Positions 26,801 to 35,225 of a DNA stretch of 60,822 nt are shown in pieces. Numbering within the stretch: position 1 is the first letter of the stretch; the number at the start of each line of letters is the position of its first letter. Made by a program: the position numbers and the translations under genes. The DNA is from Myxococcaceae bacterium. Its GTDB lineage: Bacteria; Myxococcota; Myxococcia; Myxococcales; Myxococcaceae. The notes under the pieces were generated by a model, which was not told where the DNA came from, made no database searches, and saw only the letters and a list, made by a program, of their open reading frames with translations. The stretch lies in the NCBI GenBank assembly GCA_019686135.1, contig JADGHL010000014.1:1-60822 (forward strand), given 5' to 3'.

Positions 26801-28921
26801 CTACGGGCAGATCGTCAGGCCGCAGACCAGATCGACCTCGTCGACGCACTGGCTGTCCCACTGGTTGGTGCAGCAGTAGGAGTCTTCGTCGCAGATGAGC
26901 GACACGCACACGTCGCAGGTGTCGTTCAGGGCCGAGCCGGCGGAGCAGATGCTGTGGGCACAGGCGCAGGACAGCCCACACAGGCCGTTGGCTTCGCTGA
27001 CACACTGTTCGTCCCAGTCGGTGTTGCAGCAATAGGGGTCCACGGCGCAGACCTGCGTCGCGCAGGAGTCACAGCCGCTCGTGAGGGGTCCGCCGGTGGG
27101 GCTGCACACCGGGTGCGCGCACATCCCGCATCCGGGAATGGGCGCGTGGTTCGGGGTCCCGGCCAAGCAGGTGTCGGTGGTGCAGGAATTGCCGTCGTCC
27201 ACGCTCACCCCGCACCCGCCGCAGTTGTTGAGGTCGCTGGTGATGTTCACCTCGCACCCAGTGGCCGCGGACGAGTCGCAGTTGGCGAAGCCGGTGTCGC
27301 AGGTGACCACGCACGACGCGTTGTTGCAGGTCCCCGTGGCGTGCGGCCCGGAGCAGGCGTTGCCGCAGGTGCCACAGTTGTTCGCGTCGACGAGCACGTT
27401 GCTCTCGCAGCCGTTCGACGGGTCGGAGTCACAGTTCGCGAAGCCGACGTTGCAGATCATGCCGCACAACCCGCCGTTGCAGACGGGCGCCCCGTTGGCG
27501 CCGCCGGTGCAGCCGTGGTTGCACGCGCCGCAATGGTTCACGTCCGTCGCGGTGTTCACCTCGCAGCCGTCGCTGACGTCCGAGTTGCAGTCTCCGCGGC
27601 CGGCCGCGCAGGCGCTGCAGGTTCCGCCGGCGCAGTCGACGGTGGCGATGCAGTCCGCGTTGCTGCTGCAGCTCTTCCCCCAGGCGCACTTCTGCGGACA
27701 GCCCGCGCCGCAGTCCACGTCCGCCTCGTTCCCGTTCTTCACGCCGTCGGTGCAGCTCGCCGCCTGGCAGATGTTCCCCGTGCACAACAGGCTCTGGCAA
27801 TCGCTGGGGTTGACGCAGGCGCGGTTGGCCGCGCACGCCGGGCAGGTGCCGCCGCCGCAGTCCACGTCTGTCTCGTTCCCGTTCTTCACGCCGTCGGTGC
27901 ACGACGCCGGCTGGCAGGCCCCGCCGGTGCACACGCCGCTGGCGCAGTCGCCGGACGCCGTGCAGGCCTTTCCGTCTCCGCAGGCCGGGCAGGCGGGGCC
28001 ACCGCAGTCGACGTCCGTTTCACCGCCGTTCTTCGCCCCGTCCATGCAGTTGGCCGCTGCGCACACGCCGCCGGAGCAGTTGCCGCTCTGGCAGTCCAGG
28101 CCGGTGGTGCAGGCCTGGCCGAGATCGCATTTGGCGGTGCACGTCCCGCCGCAGTCCACGTCCGTCTCGCTGCCGTTCTTCAGGCCGTCGGTGCAGGAGG
28201 GCACGGCGCAGACACCGTTGGTGCAGATGCCGGTGTCGCAGTCGGTCGCGTTGCTGCAGGCCTGACCGAGGGTGCACGGGCCGCAGCCGGCGCCGCCGCC
28301 GCAGTCCACGTCCGTCTCCATCCCGTTCTTCAGGCCGTCGGTGCAGGAGGGCGCGGCGCACACACCGTTGTCACAGTTGCCGCTCTGGCAGTCCGCGTCC
28401 GAGTGACAGCTCTTGCCCGGCACGCAGCGCTCGCAGCCCGGGCCGCCGCAGTCGATGTCGGTCTCGTCGCCGTTCTTGATTTCATCCGTACAGGACGGAG
28501 TCGTGCACACGCCCTGCGCACACGTCCCGCTCACGCACTCCGCGTTGCCGGTGCAGGACTTGCCGTCCGCGCACGGCGGGCACTCGGCGCCGCCACAGTC
28601 CACGTCGCTCTCGGTGCCGTTGCGGATCCCGTCGTCACAGGACGGCACGCTGCACACTCCGTCCGCGCAGTAGCCGCTGGTACAGTCCGGATCCGCGGCG
28701 CACGCCTTGCCGGTGACGCACGGAGAGCAGATGCCGCCGCCACAGTCGACGTCCGTCTCCTTGCCGTTGCGCACGTGGTCGGTGCACGACGGCGTCTCGC
28801 CGCCCGGGCCCGGGTCCGGAGGAAGCGGATCCGGCTTGGTCGGGCCGCAGCCGGCGACGATGAGGAACAGGGCAAAGGGTGCAATGCGCCGGAGCGCGCT
28901 CGGTACGAGGTGGGTGCGCAA
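26801..28921 (-). CDS. Cys-rich repeat lipoprotein
   Basis: 706 residues. TTG 28921 was chosen because AAGGAGG stands 7 nt upstream and the lipoprotein signal follows directly (lipobox IVAGC, Cys25). Eight tandem repeats of about 46 residues follow, with the pattern CTDGxKNGxETDVDCGG, CxxGxxC, DCxSGxC, GVC. Then come three units of CDSxxxxGCExN...NCGxCG, and finally two copies of a motif with CCxTxWDxQCVxE. Such proteins are common on myxobacterial surfaces; disulfide-rich stalks or adhesins are plausible. Function unknown. Adjacent dnaN is probably unrelated. Confidence 0.85.
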   Translation of the reverse strand: MRTHLVPSALRRIAPFALFLIVAGCGPTKPDPLPPDPGPGGETPSCTDHVRNGKETDVDCGGGICSPCVTGKACAADPDCTSGYCADGVCSVPSCDDGIRNGTESDVDCGGAECPPCADGKSCTGNAECVSGTCAQGVCTTPSCTDEIKNGDETDIDCGGPGCERCVPGKSCHSDADCQSGNCDNGVCAAPSCTDGLKNGMETDVDCGGGAGCGPCTLGQACSNATDCDTGICTNGVCAVPSCTDGLKNGSETDVDCGGTCTAKCDLGQACTTGLDCQSGNCSGGVCAAANCMDGAKNGGETDVDCGGPACPACGDGKACTASGDCASGVCTGGACQPASCTDGVKNGNETDVDCGGGTCPACAANRACVNPSDCQSLLCTGNICQAASCTDGVKNGNEADVDCGAGCPQKCAWGKSCSSNADCIATVDCAGGTCSACAAGRGDCNSDVSDGCEVNTATDVNHCGACNHGCTGGANGAPVCNGGLCGMICNVGFANCDSDPSNGCESNVLVDANNCGTCGNACSGPHATGTCNNASCVVTCDTGFANCDSSAATGCEVNITSDLNNCGGCGVSVDDGNSCTTDTCLAGTPNHAPIPGCGMCAHPVCSPTGGPLTSGCDSCATQVCAVDPYCCNTDWDEQCVSEANGLCGLSCACAHSICSAGSALNDTCDVCVSLICDEDSYCCTNQWDSQCVDEVDLVCGLTICP

Positions 28922-29025
28922 GGTGAATCCTCCTTCGACCCACATCCTACCACGTTCGACACCGCGCCTGCCCGGGGGGCAGGCCGGGCGTCACCCCGGC
29001 GTTGCGCGCGACCTGTCGTTTCGGA

Positions 29026-29529
29026 CTACCGGCCGGCCCGAGCGCCTTCGTACGCCGCCCGCAGCGCCGCGATGTCCAGCTTGACCATCTTCAGCATCGC
29101 GTCCGTCACCCGCTTCGAACGGACCGGGTCCGGGTCACGCATCATCTCGTCGAACATCGCGGGGACGATCTGCCAGGACAGCCCGTAGCGGTCGCGCAGC
29201 CAGCCGCACTGCTCCGCCTGGCCGCCCTCGAGGAGCGCGTTCCAGTAGCGGTCCAGCTCCTCCTGGGTGTCGCAGAGCACCACCATGGAGATCGCGTGGT
29301 TGAACGGCTCGAGCGGCCCGGCGCTGATCGCCTGGAACCGCTGCCCGAACAGCGTGAAGTCGACCACCTTCACGGAGCCCGGCGGGCCGCTGGGGGACTC
29401 GGACTGCAGCGTCGTGATGTGATCGATGCGCGAGTCCGGGAAGATGGAGGTGTAAAAGGCCGCCGCCTCCTCGGCCTCCTTCGTGTACCAGAGGTGGGGG
29501 AAGATCTTCGCGCTCTCCTTGAGGGCCAT
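29026..29529 (-). CDS. VOC-superfamily protein (PhnB / 3-demethylubiquinone methyltransferase-like)
   Basis: 167 residues with the PhnB-type vicinal-oxygen-chelate fold: FPHLWYTKEAEEAAAFYTSI and FPDSRI at the start, VDFTLFGQRFQAISAGP in the middle, EQCGWLRDRYGLSWQIVP near the end, and VTDAMLKMVKLDIAALRAAY as the final helix. Despite frequent naming as a methyltransferase it has no SAM site. ATG 29529 has GAGGAG 6 nt upstream. Divergent from the DUF2249 gene, with 70 bp between them. Confidence 0.9.
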   Translation of the reverse strand: MALKESAKIFPHLWYTKEAEEAAAFYTSIFPDSRIDHITTLQSESPSGPPGSVKVVDFTLFGQRFQAISAGPLEPFNHAISMVVLCDTQEELDRYWNALLEGGQAEQCGWLRDRYGLSWQIVPAMFDEMMRDPDPVRSKRVTDAMLKMVKLDIAALRAAYEGARAGR

Positions 29530-29599
29530 ACGCGTCTCCTCGATTCGGGGTTCAGCGGGTTAGACTGCGCGGCGCTCCGAAACTCATCGGTCCCGCAGC

Positions 29600-29857
29600 A
29601 TGAGCTCGCATCCACTGCCCCTCGTCCAGGACACCGTCTTTCCATTCGACGCCCGGGGGATCGCCAAACGCTTCCGGCACGCGGCGATCTTCGGTGCGCT
29701 CGATGCGCTCGAGCCCGGCGAGACGATGCGGTTCATGAACGATCACGATCCGCTCCCGCTGCTCAAGCAGATGCAGGAGCGCTACGGCGAGGGGATCGCG
29801 ATCGAGTACCGGAAGAACGAGCCGGGCGGGGTGATCATCGACTTCACCCGGAAGTAG
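29600..29857 (+). CDS. DUF2249 domain protein
   Basis: 85 residues. DUF2249 proteins are small TusA/SirA-like folds, often near nitrosative-stress or hemerythrin genes. Family pattern: FDARGIAKRFRHAAIFGALD, then LEPGETMRFMNDHDPLPLLK and QMQERYGEGIAIEYRKNEPG. The conserved MxxxNDHDPxPLxxQ motif is complete. Single gene with its own start region, shared with the divergent VOC gene. Confidence 0.85.
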   Translation: MSSHPLPLVQDTVFPFDARGIAKRFRHAAIFGALDALEPGETMRFMNDHDPLPLLKQMQERYGEGIAIEYRKNEPGGVIIDFTRK

Positions 29858-30156
29858 CGGCCGGCTTGCCGATGGCAGCTTCACGGTGAGGAGCGGTGCT
29901 GTGTGTGCGATCCGCCGTGTGCCGGCCCGACCGCACGGCGAGCGCGACCACTCCGCCGCCGTCCACGACGACGCGATACGGGTGCGGATGATTCGGTGCG
30001 CCAGCGCCGCACGCGTTGAGTCATCGAGCGCCTTGTCGCGGATAACGACTTCATCTCGAGATCGCGGCGACGCGATGGCGCACTCCGCGCGACACGCCCG
30101 ATGGGCCAGGGTTCACCCGCCACTTCGCGCTTCGCCTGGCCCTTGCGCGACATTCC
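29858..30156. other. No recognisable gene
   Basis: About 300 bp between convergent genes. One minus-strand frame contains a short protein-like stretch (RDEVVIRDKALDDSTRAALA near 30030-30060), but it has no start and is interrupted on both sides. It could be another relic; no family is recognised. Confidence 0.35.
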
Positions 30157-31110
30157 TCAGATCCGGCGCCTGCCCCTTCCTCCGCGGACATCACGCGAGC
30201 GCCGGCGCCAAAGCAGCATCACCGCCGGCCACGCGAGCAGGGCCCACGCCGGCGCAGACCCCGCCGAGGCACAGCTCACGCCGGTCAGCTCACCCTTCGC
30301 CTCGCCGTTGAGCGACCACTGCACGGTCGAGGAGGACTCGCAGTCCGTAGCGCCGTCGTAGGTGATGACCACCGTGTCGGAGCCGCCGGTGAGCGTCGTC
30401 GTCCCGGAGATCGCCTCCGAATCGCAGACGCTCATGTCGATGACCTCGTCCTTCGTCTCCACCGTGGCCACGCCGATCTTCGAGCTGCCGACGCGCCCGC
30501 TGCCGGACCAGGTGTTCTTCGAGGATCCGTCTTCGACGACCGTCCCGGTGTAGTCCCACGCCATGCTCTCGTCACTCACCGCGCAGTCCGCGTCCTCGTC
30601 GGGCCCGGTGAAGTCCGTGCGCACGTCGATGTCGAAGTGAATCTCCTCCTCGGTGCCGGTGACGTCCACCACGCCCTCGAAGATCCACTTCCCGGCGATC
30701 TCCTTTCCGCCGCAGGTGTCGGTGCCCTCGTAGCCGAAGCCTTCGTAGACGAACCGGCCAGTGTCGGAGCCCGCGGCCTCGCTCTCCCGGCGCGCCTTGC
30801 CGACCCACTTGCGGCCCTCGCTGTCCGTGCAGTCGCCCTCGAGCCACAGGGTGTTCCCGTCCTGATTCCGCTTCGGACAGGTGGTGTCCTCGGCCTGGCC
30901 CTGGCCGTTGAGTCCGGTGATCCCGAGGACCGCGGTGCTGGAGAGATACACGTTCGGCGCGCTGGCGTTCTTCGCCCAGCGTTTGGCGTCCTCCGGCGTG
31001 TTCACCGTGGCCGGTTTGTACGAGTCGAGCGCGGACGACGCGGCGCCGCCGCATGCGGTGAGACCGAGCACGCCGATCCCGAGACACGACAGCATCACAC
31101 CCGTCTTCAT
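30157..31110 (-). CDS. Lipoprotein with MYXO-CTERM-like C-terminal anchor
   Basis: 317 residues. Lipobox GLTAC (Cys20) at the N-terminus. The body is acidic, rich in Thr/Ser/Asp, and beta-strand-like (GTTTLTGGSDTVVITYDGAT), with paired Cys. The C-terminus has GVSCASAGSAPAW, a hydrophobic helix and RRRSRDVRGGRGRRR, the tripartite layout (Cys, helix, Arg cluster) of MYXO-CTERM sorting signals. ATG 31110 has GGAGGG 5 nt upstream. Having both an N-terminal lipid site and a C-terminal sorting tail is unusual. Function unknown. Confidence 0.75.
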   Translation of the reverse strand: MKTGVMLSCLGIGVLGLTACGGAASSALDSYKPATVNTPEDAKRWAKNASAPNVYLSSTAVLGITGLNGQGQAEDTTCPKRNQDGNTLWLEGDCTDSEGRKWVGKARRESEAAGSDTGRFVYEGFGYEGTDTCGGKEIAGKWIFEGVVDVTGTEEEIHFDIDVRTDFTGPDEDADCAVSDESMAWDYTGTVVEDGSSKNTWSGSGRVGSSKIGVATVETKDEVIDMSVCDSEAISGTTTLTGGSDTVVITYDGATDCESSSTVQWSLNGEAKGELTGVSCASAGSAPAWALLAWPAVMLLWRRRSRDVRGGRGRRRI

Positions 31111-31211
31111 GCGTTCCCTCCGTTTCCCACGACCGTAGCGGGCCGAGAGGCGATCGCCAAAGCGCAGCGCCGAAGGGTGGCGGCAACGGAAGTTGTACGC
31201 TGTGATGCGGC

Positions 31212-31747
31212 ATGACCGAGGAACGCGTTGAGTTCGAACAGCCGGCGGACGGGCTGTTCCGGGGAGCGCTGCAAGCGCACGAGGACGCGGGCCTGGTCGA
31301 GAAGCTGCGCGCCGCCGGGCTCGATCTCCCGGAAGCTGGACCCGGCCCTATCCCGCCACGGACTTCTACCAGTGCATGAAGATCGCCGCGCGCCAGCGCT
31401 TCCCGGAGCTCTCCGAGGAGGAAGAGTGCCGGGAGGTCGGGCGCGGGCTCAACAGCACCTTGCTGGGCAAGGCGGTCCTCACCGCGATGCAGCTGTTGGG
31501 CGTGCGGCGATCGCTCCAGCGGATCGGCACGACGTTCCGGCAGGGAAACAACTACATCCAGGCCACGGTCAAGGTGCTGGCGCCGACGTCGATCGAAGTC
31601 GAGCTCGGTCCACTGGTCGGGCCATCGGCGTACTTCGAGGGCGTGCTGGAGGAGGGGCCGCGTCAGATGGGCGCCAAGACCATGCAGGTGACGCGCACCC
31701 GCACGACGGGCGAGCACATCACCTGGCGCGTCGACTGGACCGAGTAG
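31212..31747 (+). pseudogene. DUF2378 (TIGR02265) family gene with two frameshifts
   Basis: ATG 31212 reads MTEERVEFEQPADGLFRG through EKLRAAGLDL. An extra C near 31330 moves to SRKLDPA, and another near 31350 to YPATDFYQCMKIAARQRFPE, which stays open to TAG 31747 (GTTFRQGNNYIQAT, SAYFEGVLEEGP, ITWRVDWTE). Joined, these give a normal DUF2378 protein of about 178 residues. The family is typical of Myxococcales; its role is unknown. Both extra bases are in runs of C, so sequencing error is possible as well as real inactivation. ATG 31376 would give a 123-residue fragment. Confidence 0.75.
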
Positions 31748-31753
31748 CCCGGC

Positions 31754-32566
31754 TCAGGGAAAGCCACCGTCAAACCAGGGGAACCCGCCGTCGAAGCTCG
31801 GGAACCCTCCATCGAAGCCCGGGAAGCCGGCGTCGAAGCCGAGCCCGCAGCCGGCGGTACAGAACAGGCTGGCCATGGTCACGCAGGTGCTGTCCCAGGC
31901 GGTGGTGCAGCAGGAGGAGAAGAACGCGCACACCTGCGCCGCGCACGGGTTGCAGGTGATGGCCATCGGCCCGCTCATCGGCACGCAGGGATCGCCGCAG
32001 CCCATTCCGGCGTCGCTCCCGGAACCACCGTCTTCGCCAGTCGTCCCGCCGTCTCCTTCTTCACCGCCATCGGTGGAGCCCGCGTCGGGCGGCAGCGTGG
32101 AACAGAACCCGAGGAACGAGCAGCGGCCGTCGCAGCACTCGGCGTCGCTGGTGCACGCGATGCCGAGGTCCTTGCAGATCTTCTGGCACGCGCGGTTCAC
32201 GCACAGCTCGTTGGACGCGCACGCCACGCAGACTTCGCTGTTCCCGCCGCAGGCGGCGTTCGAGGTCCCCGCCACGCAGGCGCCGGTCCCGTCGAGGCAG
32301 CCGTTGCAGCCCTGGGGCGCAGCGCAGATCCCGAGGTTGCAAGCGGTGCCCGCGGCGCACGCTTCGCAGGATGCGCCCTGCCGGCCGCATTGGGTGTCGG
32401 CGATACCGGTCTGACACAGCCCGTTCGAGTCGCAGCAGCCCATGCAGGTGCCGGGGCCGCAGGCCTGTTCGTGCGTCGGACCACAAGCGGCAACGACCAG
32501 CACCACCGCCGCCGCGACGCTCAGCACCGCGGACGCGAGCACACGGGAACGACGCTCGAGCTGCAT
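31754..32566 (-). CDS. Cys-rich lipoprotein with Asp/Gly-rich linker and FDGGFP tail
   Basis: 270 residues. Lipobox VVAAC (Cys28); ATG 32566 has GGGAGG 5 nt upstream. The N-terminal ~125 residues have about 25 Cys in pairs (CMGCCDSNGLC, CEACAAGTACNLGIC), then a Gly/Asp/Ser linker, then a CNPCAAQVCAFFSSCCTTAW DSTCV module also found at the end of the 706-residue protein (26801-28921). The end is four repeats of F-D-A/G-G-F-P. Probably a surface-exposed structural protein. Its stop is 6 bp from the stop of the DUF2378 relic. Confidence 0.8.
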   Translation of the reverse strand: MQLERRSRVLASAVLSVAAAVVLVVAACGPTHEQACGPGTCMGCCDSNGLCQTGIADTQCGRQGASCEACAAGTACNLGICAAPQGCNGCLDGTGACVAGTSNAACGGNSEVCVACASNELCVNRACQKICKDLGIACTSDAECCDGRCSFLGFCSTLPPDAGSTDGGEEGDGGTTGEDGGSGSDAGMGCGDPCVPMSGPMAITCNPCAAQVCAFFSSCCTTAWDSTCVTMASLFCTAGCGLGFDAGFPGFDGGFPSFDGGFPWFDGGFP

Positions 32567-32722
32567 GGAATCCTCCCCTCGCCCGAGCCGGGCGGCTCGC
32601 GGCGGCGCCCTCCTAACGGAGCCCGCGGTGCGCGGTCAAACCGGGCGGCGAAGTTCCCTCCTTGCGAGAAAGCGAGAGCGACAGTAGGCGGAAAGCTCCA
32701 CCCTTCCCGAGGAGGAGCAGCC

Positions 32723-33472
32723 ATGGCGCGCCAGCGAATCGAGATCCGCACCGAAGACGGAGTGTGTCCGGCCTGGGAGCTCCACCCGGACGGCAAGGGG
32801 CCGCTGCCCGGGGTCATCCTCTTCATGGACGGGATCGGCATGCGCCCGGCGCTGGTGGAGATGGGCGAGCGCCTGGCGAACGGCGGGTACCACGTGCTGC
32901 TCCCGGACATGTTCTACCGCGCCGGCCCCTACGAGCCGATGAACGCGAAGACCGTGTTCACGGATCCGGCGCAGCGCGCCGAGCTGTTCTCCCGCTTCAT
33001 ACCCACCGTGACCGTGGCCAACGTGATGCGGGACACGCGCGTGTTCCTCGATCACCTCGCCCAAAGCCCGCAGGTGAATCAGAAGGCCGGCGTGGGCACC
33101 ACCGGCTACTGCATGGGCGGGCGCCTGTCGTTCCTGGCCGCAGGCAACTTCCCCGATCGGATCGTTGCGGCGGCGGCCTTCCACCCGGGCGGGCTCGTGA
33201 CCGACGCACCGGACAGCCCTCATCTGCTCGCGCCGAAGATCCACGCGCGCATCTACGTGGCCGGAGCGATCGAGGACGCGAACTTCACCGACGAGCACAA
33301 GGCGCGGCTGGTGAAGGCGCTGACAGCCGCCAACGTTCGCCACGTCGTGGAGACGTACCCGGCCCGGCACGGCTGGGTGCCCCCGGACACGGCGGTGCAC
33401 GATCCGGAGCAGGCCGAGCGGCACTGGAAGGCGCTGTTCGAGCTCTTCGGGTCGACGCTCAGCGCCGGGTGA
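32723..33472 (+). CDS. Dienelactone hydrolase family protein
   Basis: 249 residues, alpha/beta hydrolase. Dienelactone hydrolases open lactone rings in chloroaromatic breakdown, but most chromosomal members act on other esters. Catalytic Cys130 sits in GYCMGG (nucleophile elbow), Asp in AGAIEDANF, His216 in ARHGW. The early motif PGVILFMDGIGMRPAL is typical. ATG 32723 has GAGGAG 7 nt upstream; the frame is open further up but without family features. The end overlaps the convergent MerR-TPR gene by 14 bp. Confidence 0.9.
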   Translation: MARQRIEIRTEDGVCPAWELHPDGKGPLPGVILFMDGIGMRPALVEMGERLANGGYHVLLPDMFYRAGPYEPMNAKTVFTDPAQRAELFSRFIPTVTVANVMRDTRVFLDHLAQSPQVNQKAGVGTTGYCMGGRLSFLAAGNFPDRIVAAAAFHPGGLVTDAPDSPHLLAPKIHARIYVAGAIEDANFTDEHKARLVKALTAANVRHVVETYPARHGWVPPDTAVHDPEQAERHWKALFELFGSTLSAG

Positions 33473-34286
33473 GGTTGCGGTAGGCGATCAACGCGCGCAG
33501 CGCCGCGGCTCGCTCGCCCCGGCGCTCGTAGATGCGTGAGAGGTTGAAGTACGCGTCCTCGGCGTTGGGGTCCGCGGCGATGGCGGCCTGATAGGCGCGG
33601 ATCGCCTCGTCCTCCTGCCCGAGATCCTCCAACGCCACGCCGAGGTTGAAGCTGAGCAGCGCGTTCGGCCCCTGCTCCAGCGCGCGACGCCACACCTCCA
33701 CCGCTTCGGCGGGCCTTCCTGCTTCGTGCAACAGCCCGCCCAGGTTCACCGCGGCGTCCACGTGCGCCGGATTGGCCTCGAGCACGGCGCGGTACGCGCG
33801 TATCGCCGCGTCCGGATCCACCTCTTCGAGCGCGCACGCCTTCTGGTACAGCGCCTCCACGCTCTCGCCCCGCGGTGCGCGGGCGGCCACTTCCAGCTTC
33901 GCCGGAGCGGCGTTCCTGCGCGCGGAGTCGTCTGGCATCTGGAAGTCAAAGTGGATCTGCCCGGACAACGGGTCCCAGACCTTCTCTCCGTCGCGCGCGA
34001 CGATCGCCCTGCCCTCGGCGGTGACCTCGACCCCGGAGAGCGGCGCGCCGTTTGGCACCTGCGCCTTGAGGCGCGTGAACGCGGCGCGGACGCGGTGCGG
34101 TTTGATCCGCGCGGAGATGAGCTGCGCGTGCTGCTTCAACAGCACGAGGTCCTGGAAGGTGAAGCGGGGCTCGCCGTCCGGGCCGGGCGTGGCGGTGAGG
34201 AAGCCGGCGCGCGCGCAGCGGCGGACCTCGGCCTCGGAGAGGCCCAGAAGCTTCGCGACCTCGCGAGCGGTGCGACCTTCGCTCAT
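33459..34286 (-). CDS. MerR-like DNA-binding domain fused to TPR repeats
   Basis: 275 residues. The N-terminal ~70 residues form a MerR-type winged helix (REVAKLLGLSEAEVRRCARA, then FTFQDLVLLKQHAQLISARI). A linker domain follows (RAIVARDGEKVWDPLSGQIH), then four to five TPR repeats (AIRAYRAVLEANPAHVDAAV, AIRAYQAAIAADPNAEDAYF). No metal-binding Cys is seen, so it is probably a protein-responsive rather than metal-responsive regulator. It lies 12 bp before the Ku stop codon on the minus strand and may be read together with Ku. Confidence 0.88.
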   Translation of the reverse strand: MSEGRTAREVAKLLGLSEAEVRRCARAGFLTATPGPDGEPRFTFQDLVLLKQHAQLISARIKPHRVRAAFTRLKAQVPNGAPLSGVEVTAEGRAIVARDGEKVWDPLSGQIHFDFQMPDDSARRNAAPAKLEVAARAPRGESVEALYQKACALEEVDPDAAIRAYRAVLEANPAHVDAAVNLGGLLHEAGRPAEAVEVWRRALEQGPNALLSFNLGVALEDLGQEDEAIRAYQAAIAADPNAEDAYFNLSRIYERRGERAAALRALIAYRNLTRR

Positions 34287-34298
34287 CCGCGGCGAAGA

Positions 34299-35210
34299 CT
34301 ACTTCGCGCGCTTGCTCGCGGCGGTGGTGTTCTTGCGGGGCGCGCGCTTCGGACCCTTGCGCTCGGCCTGCGCGTCCGCCTCCGGTGCGGGCACGGCGCT
34401 GGAGGTATCGGCCGCCGGCGCGGAGGAAGTCTTACCGGCGAGGCTGGCCTTGAGCGCCTCCATCAGATCGATGATCTGCGCCTGCGGCGCGGGCGCGGCG
34501 GAGATCGACTCGCCGGCGATCTTCCGCTGGATCTGCTCCTGGATGCGGGCGCGGACCTCGTCCTTGTACTTCTCCGGCTGGAACTGCTCGTTGCTGCCGT
34601 GGGCGATGAGCTGGGTGGCCAGCTTGAGCTCCGCCTCCTTCACTTCGGCGGCGTTGCCGAGGTCGATCTCCTTGAACGACTTCACCTCGTCCGCGTAGCG
34701 GAGCTCCTGCATCACCAGGCCCTCCTCGAACGGGCGCAGGAGCACCAGCGACTGCTTGCCCCGCGCCGCGTAGCGGGCCAGCGCGCAGCGGCCGGTCTCG
34801 CGCAGCGCCAGCCCCAGCAGCCGGTACGCCCGCTCGGCGCCCTTGTCCGGACCCACGTAGTAGGCCTTCTCGAAGTACAACGGGTCCACGCGGTCGAGCG
34901 GGACGAACTCGGTGATTTCGATCGTCTTCGTCGCCTGCTCCTCGAGCGCCTTGAGCTCCTCCTCGGTGAAGATGACGTACTGGTCCTTGGCGAACTCGTA
35001 CCCCTTCACGATGGAGCCGCGGTCGACGATCTCGTTGTTGTCGCGGGGGCAGATGTACTGCTGCTTGAGCCGCCCCTTGCACTTGTCGTGGAGCAGGTTG
35101 AACGAGATCCCTGAAGACGACTCGCTGGTCGAGTACAGCTTGATGGGAATGGAGACCAGGCCGAAGGAGATCGTCGCGGTACCGGTCGAGCGGGCTGCCA
35201 TGGCAGCCAT
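34299..35210 (-). CDS. ku: Ku protein (non-homologous end joining)
   Basis: 303 residues. Bacterial Ku binds DNA double-strand ends as a ring homodimer and recruits LigD. Features: TATISFGLVSIPIKLYSTSE at the start, VDRGSIVKGYEFAKDQYV, ITEFVPLDRVDPLYFEKAYY, then LVLLRPFEEGLVMQELRYAD and a basic C-terminal tail (KGPKRAPRKNT, SKRAK) as in other bacterial Ku proteins. Start at ATG 35210 or 35201; neither has a clear ribosome site. The frame continues upstream antisense to ligD but has no Ku features there. Divergent from ligD. Confidence 0.96.
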   Translation of the reverse strand: MAAMAARSTGTATISFGLVSIPIKLYSTSESSSGISFNLLHDKCKGRLKQQYICPRDNNEIVDRGSIVKGYEFAKDQYVIFTEEELKALEEQATKTIEITEFVPLDRVDPLYFEKAYYVGPDKGAERAYRLLGLALRETGRCALARYAARGKQSLVLLRPFEEGLVMQELRYADEVKSFKEIDLGNAAEVKEAELKLATQLIAHGSNEQFQPEKYKDEVRARIQEQIQRKIAGESISAAPAPQAQIIDLMEALKASLAGKTSSAPAADTSSAVPAPEADAQAERKGPKRAPRKNTTAASKRAK

Positions 35211-35225
35211 ATTAGGAGCCACTTC
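35211..35225. promoter_or_regulatory. 15-bp gap between divergent ku and ligD starts
   Basis: Only 15 bp (24 if ku starts at 35201) separate two outward-facing start codons. It contains AGGAG (35214-35218), fitting as a ribosome site for the TTG of ligD. There is no room for two separate promoters, so each promoter must overlap the other gene or the transcripts may be leaderless. Confidence 0.7.

Noticed and set aside
29881-30153. A 90-codon minus-strand frame considered as a toxin-type gene
   Set aside because: Composition is Arg/Ser-rich and no ParE/RelE features were recognised.
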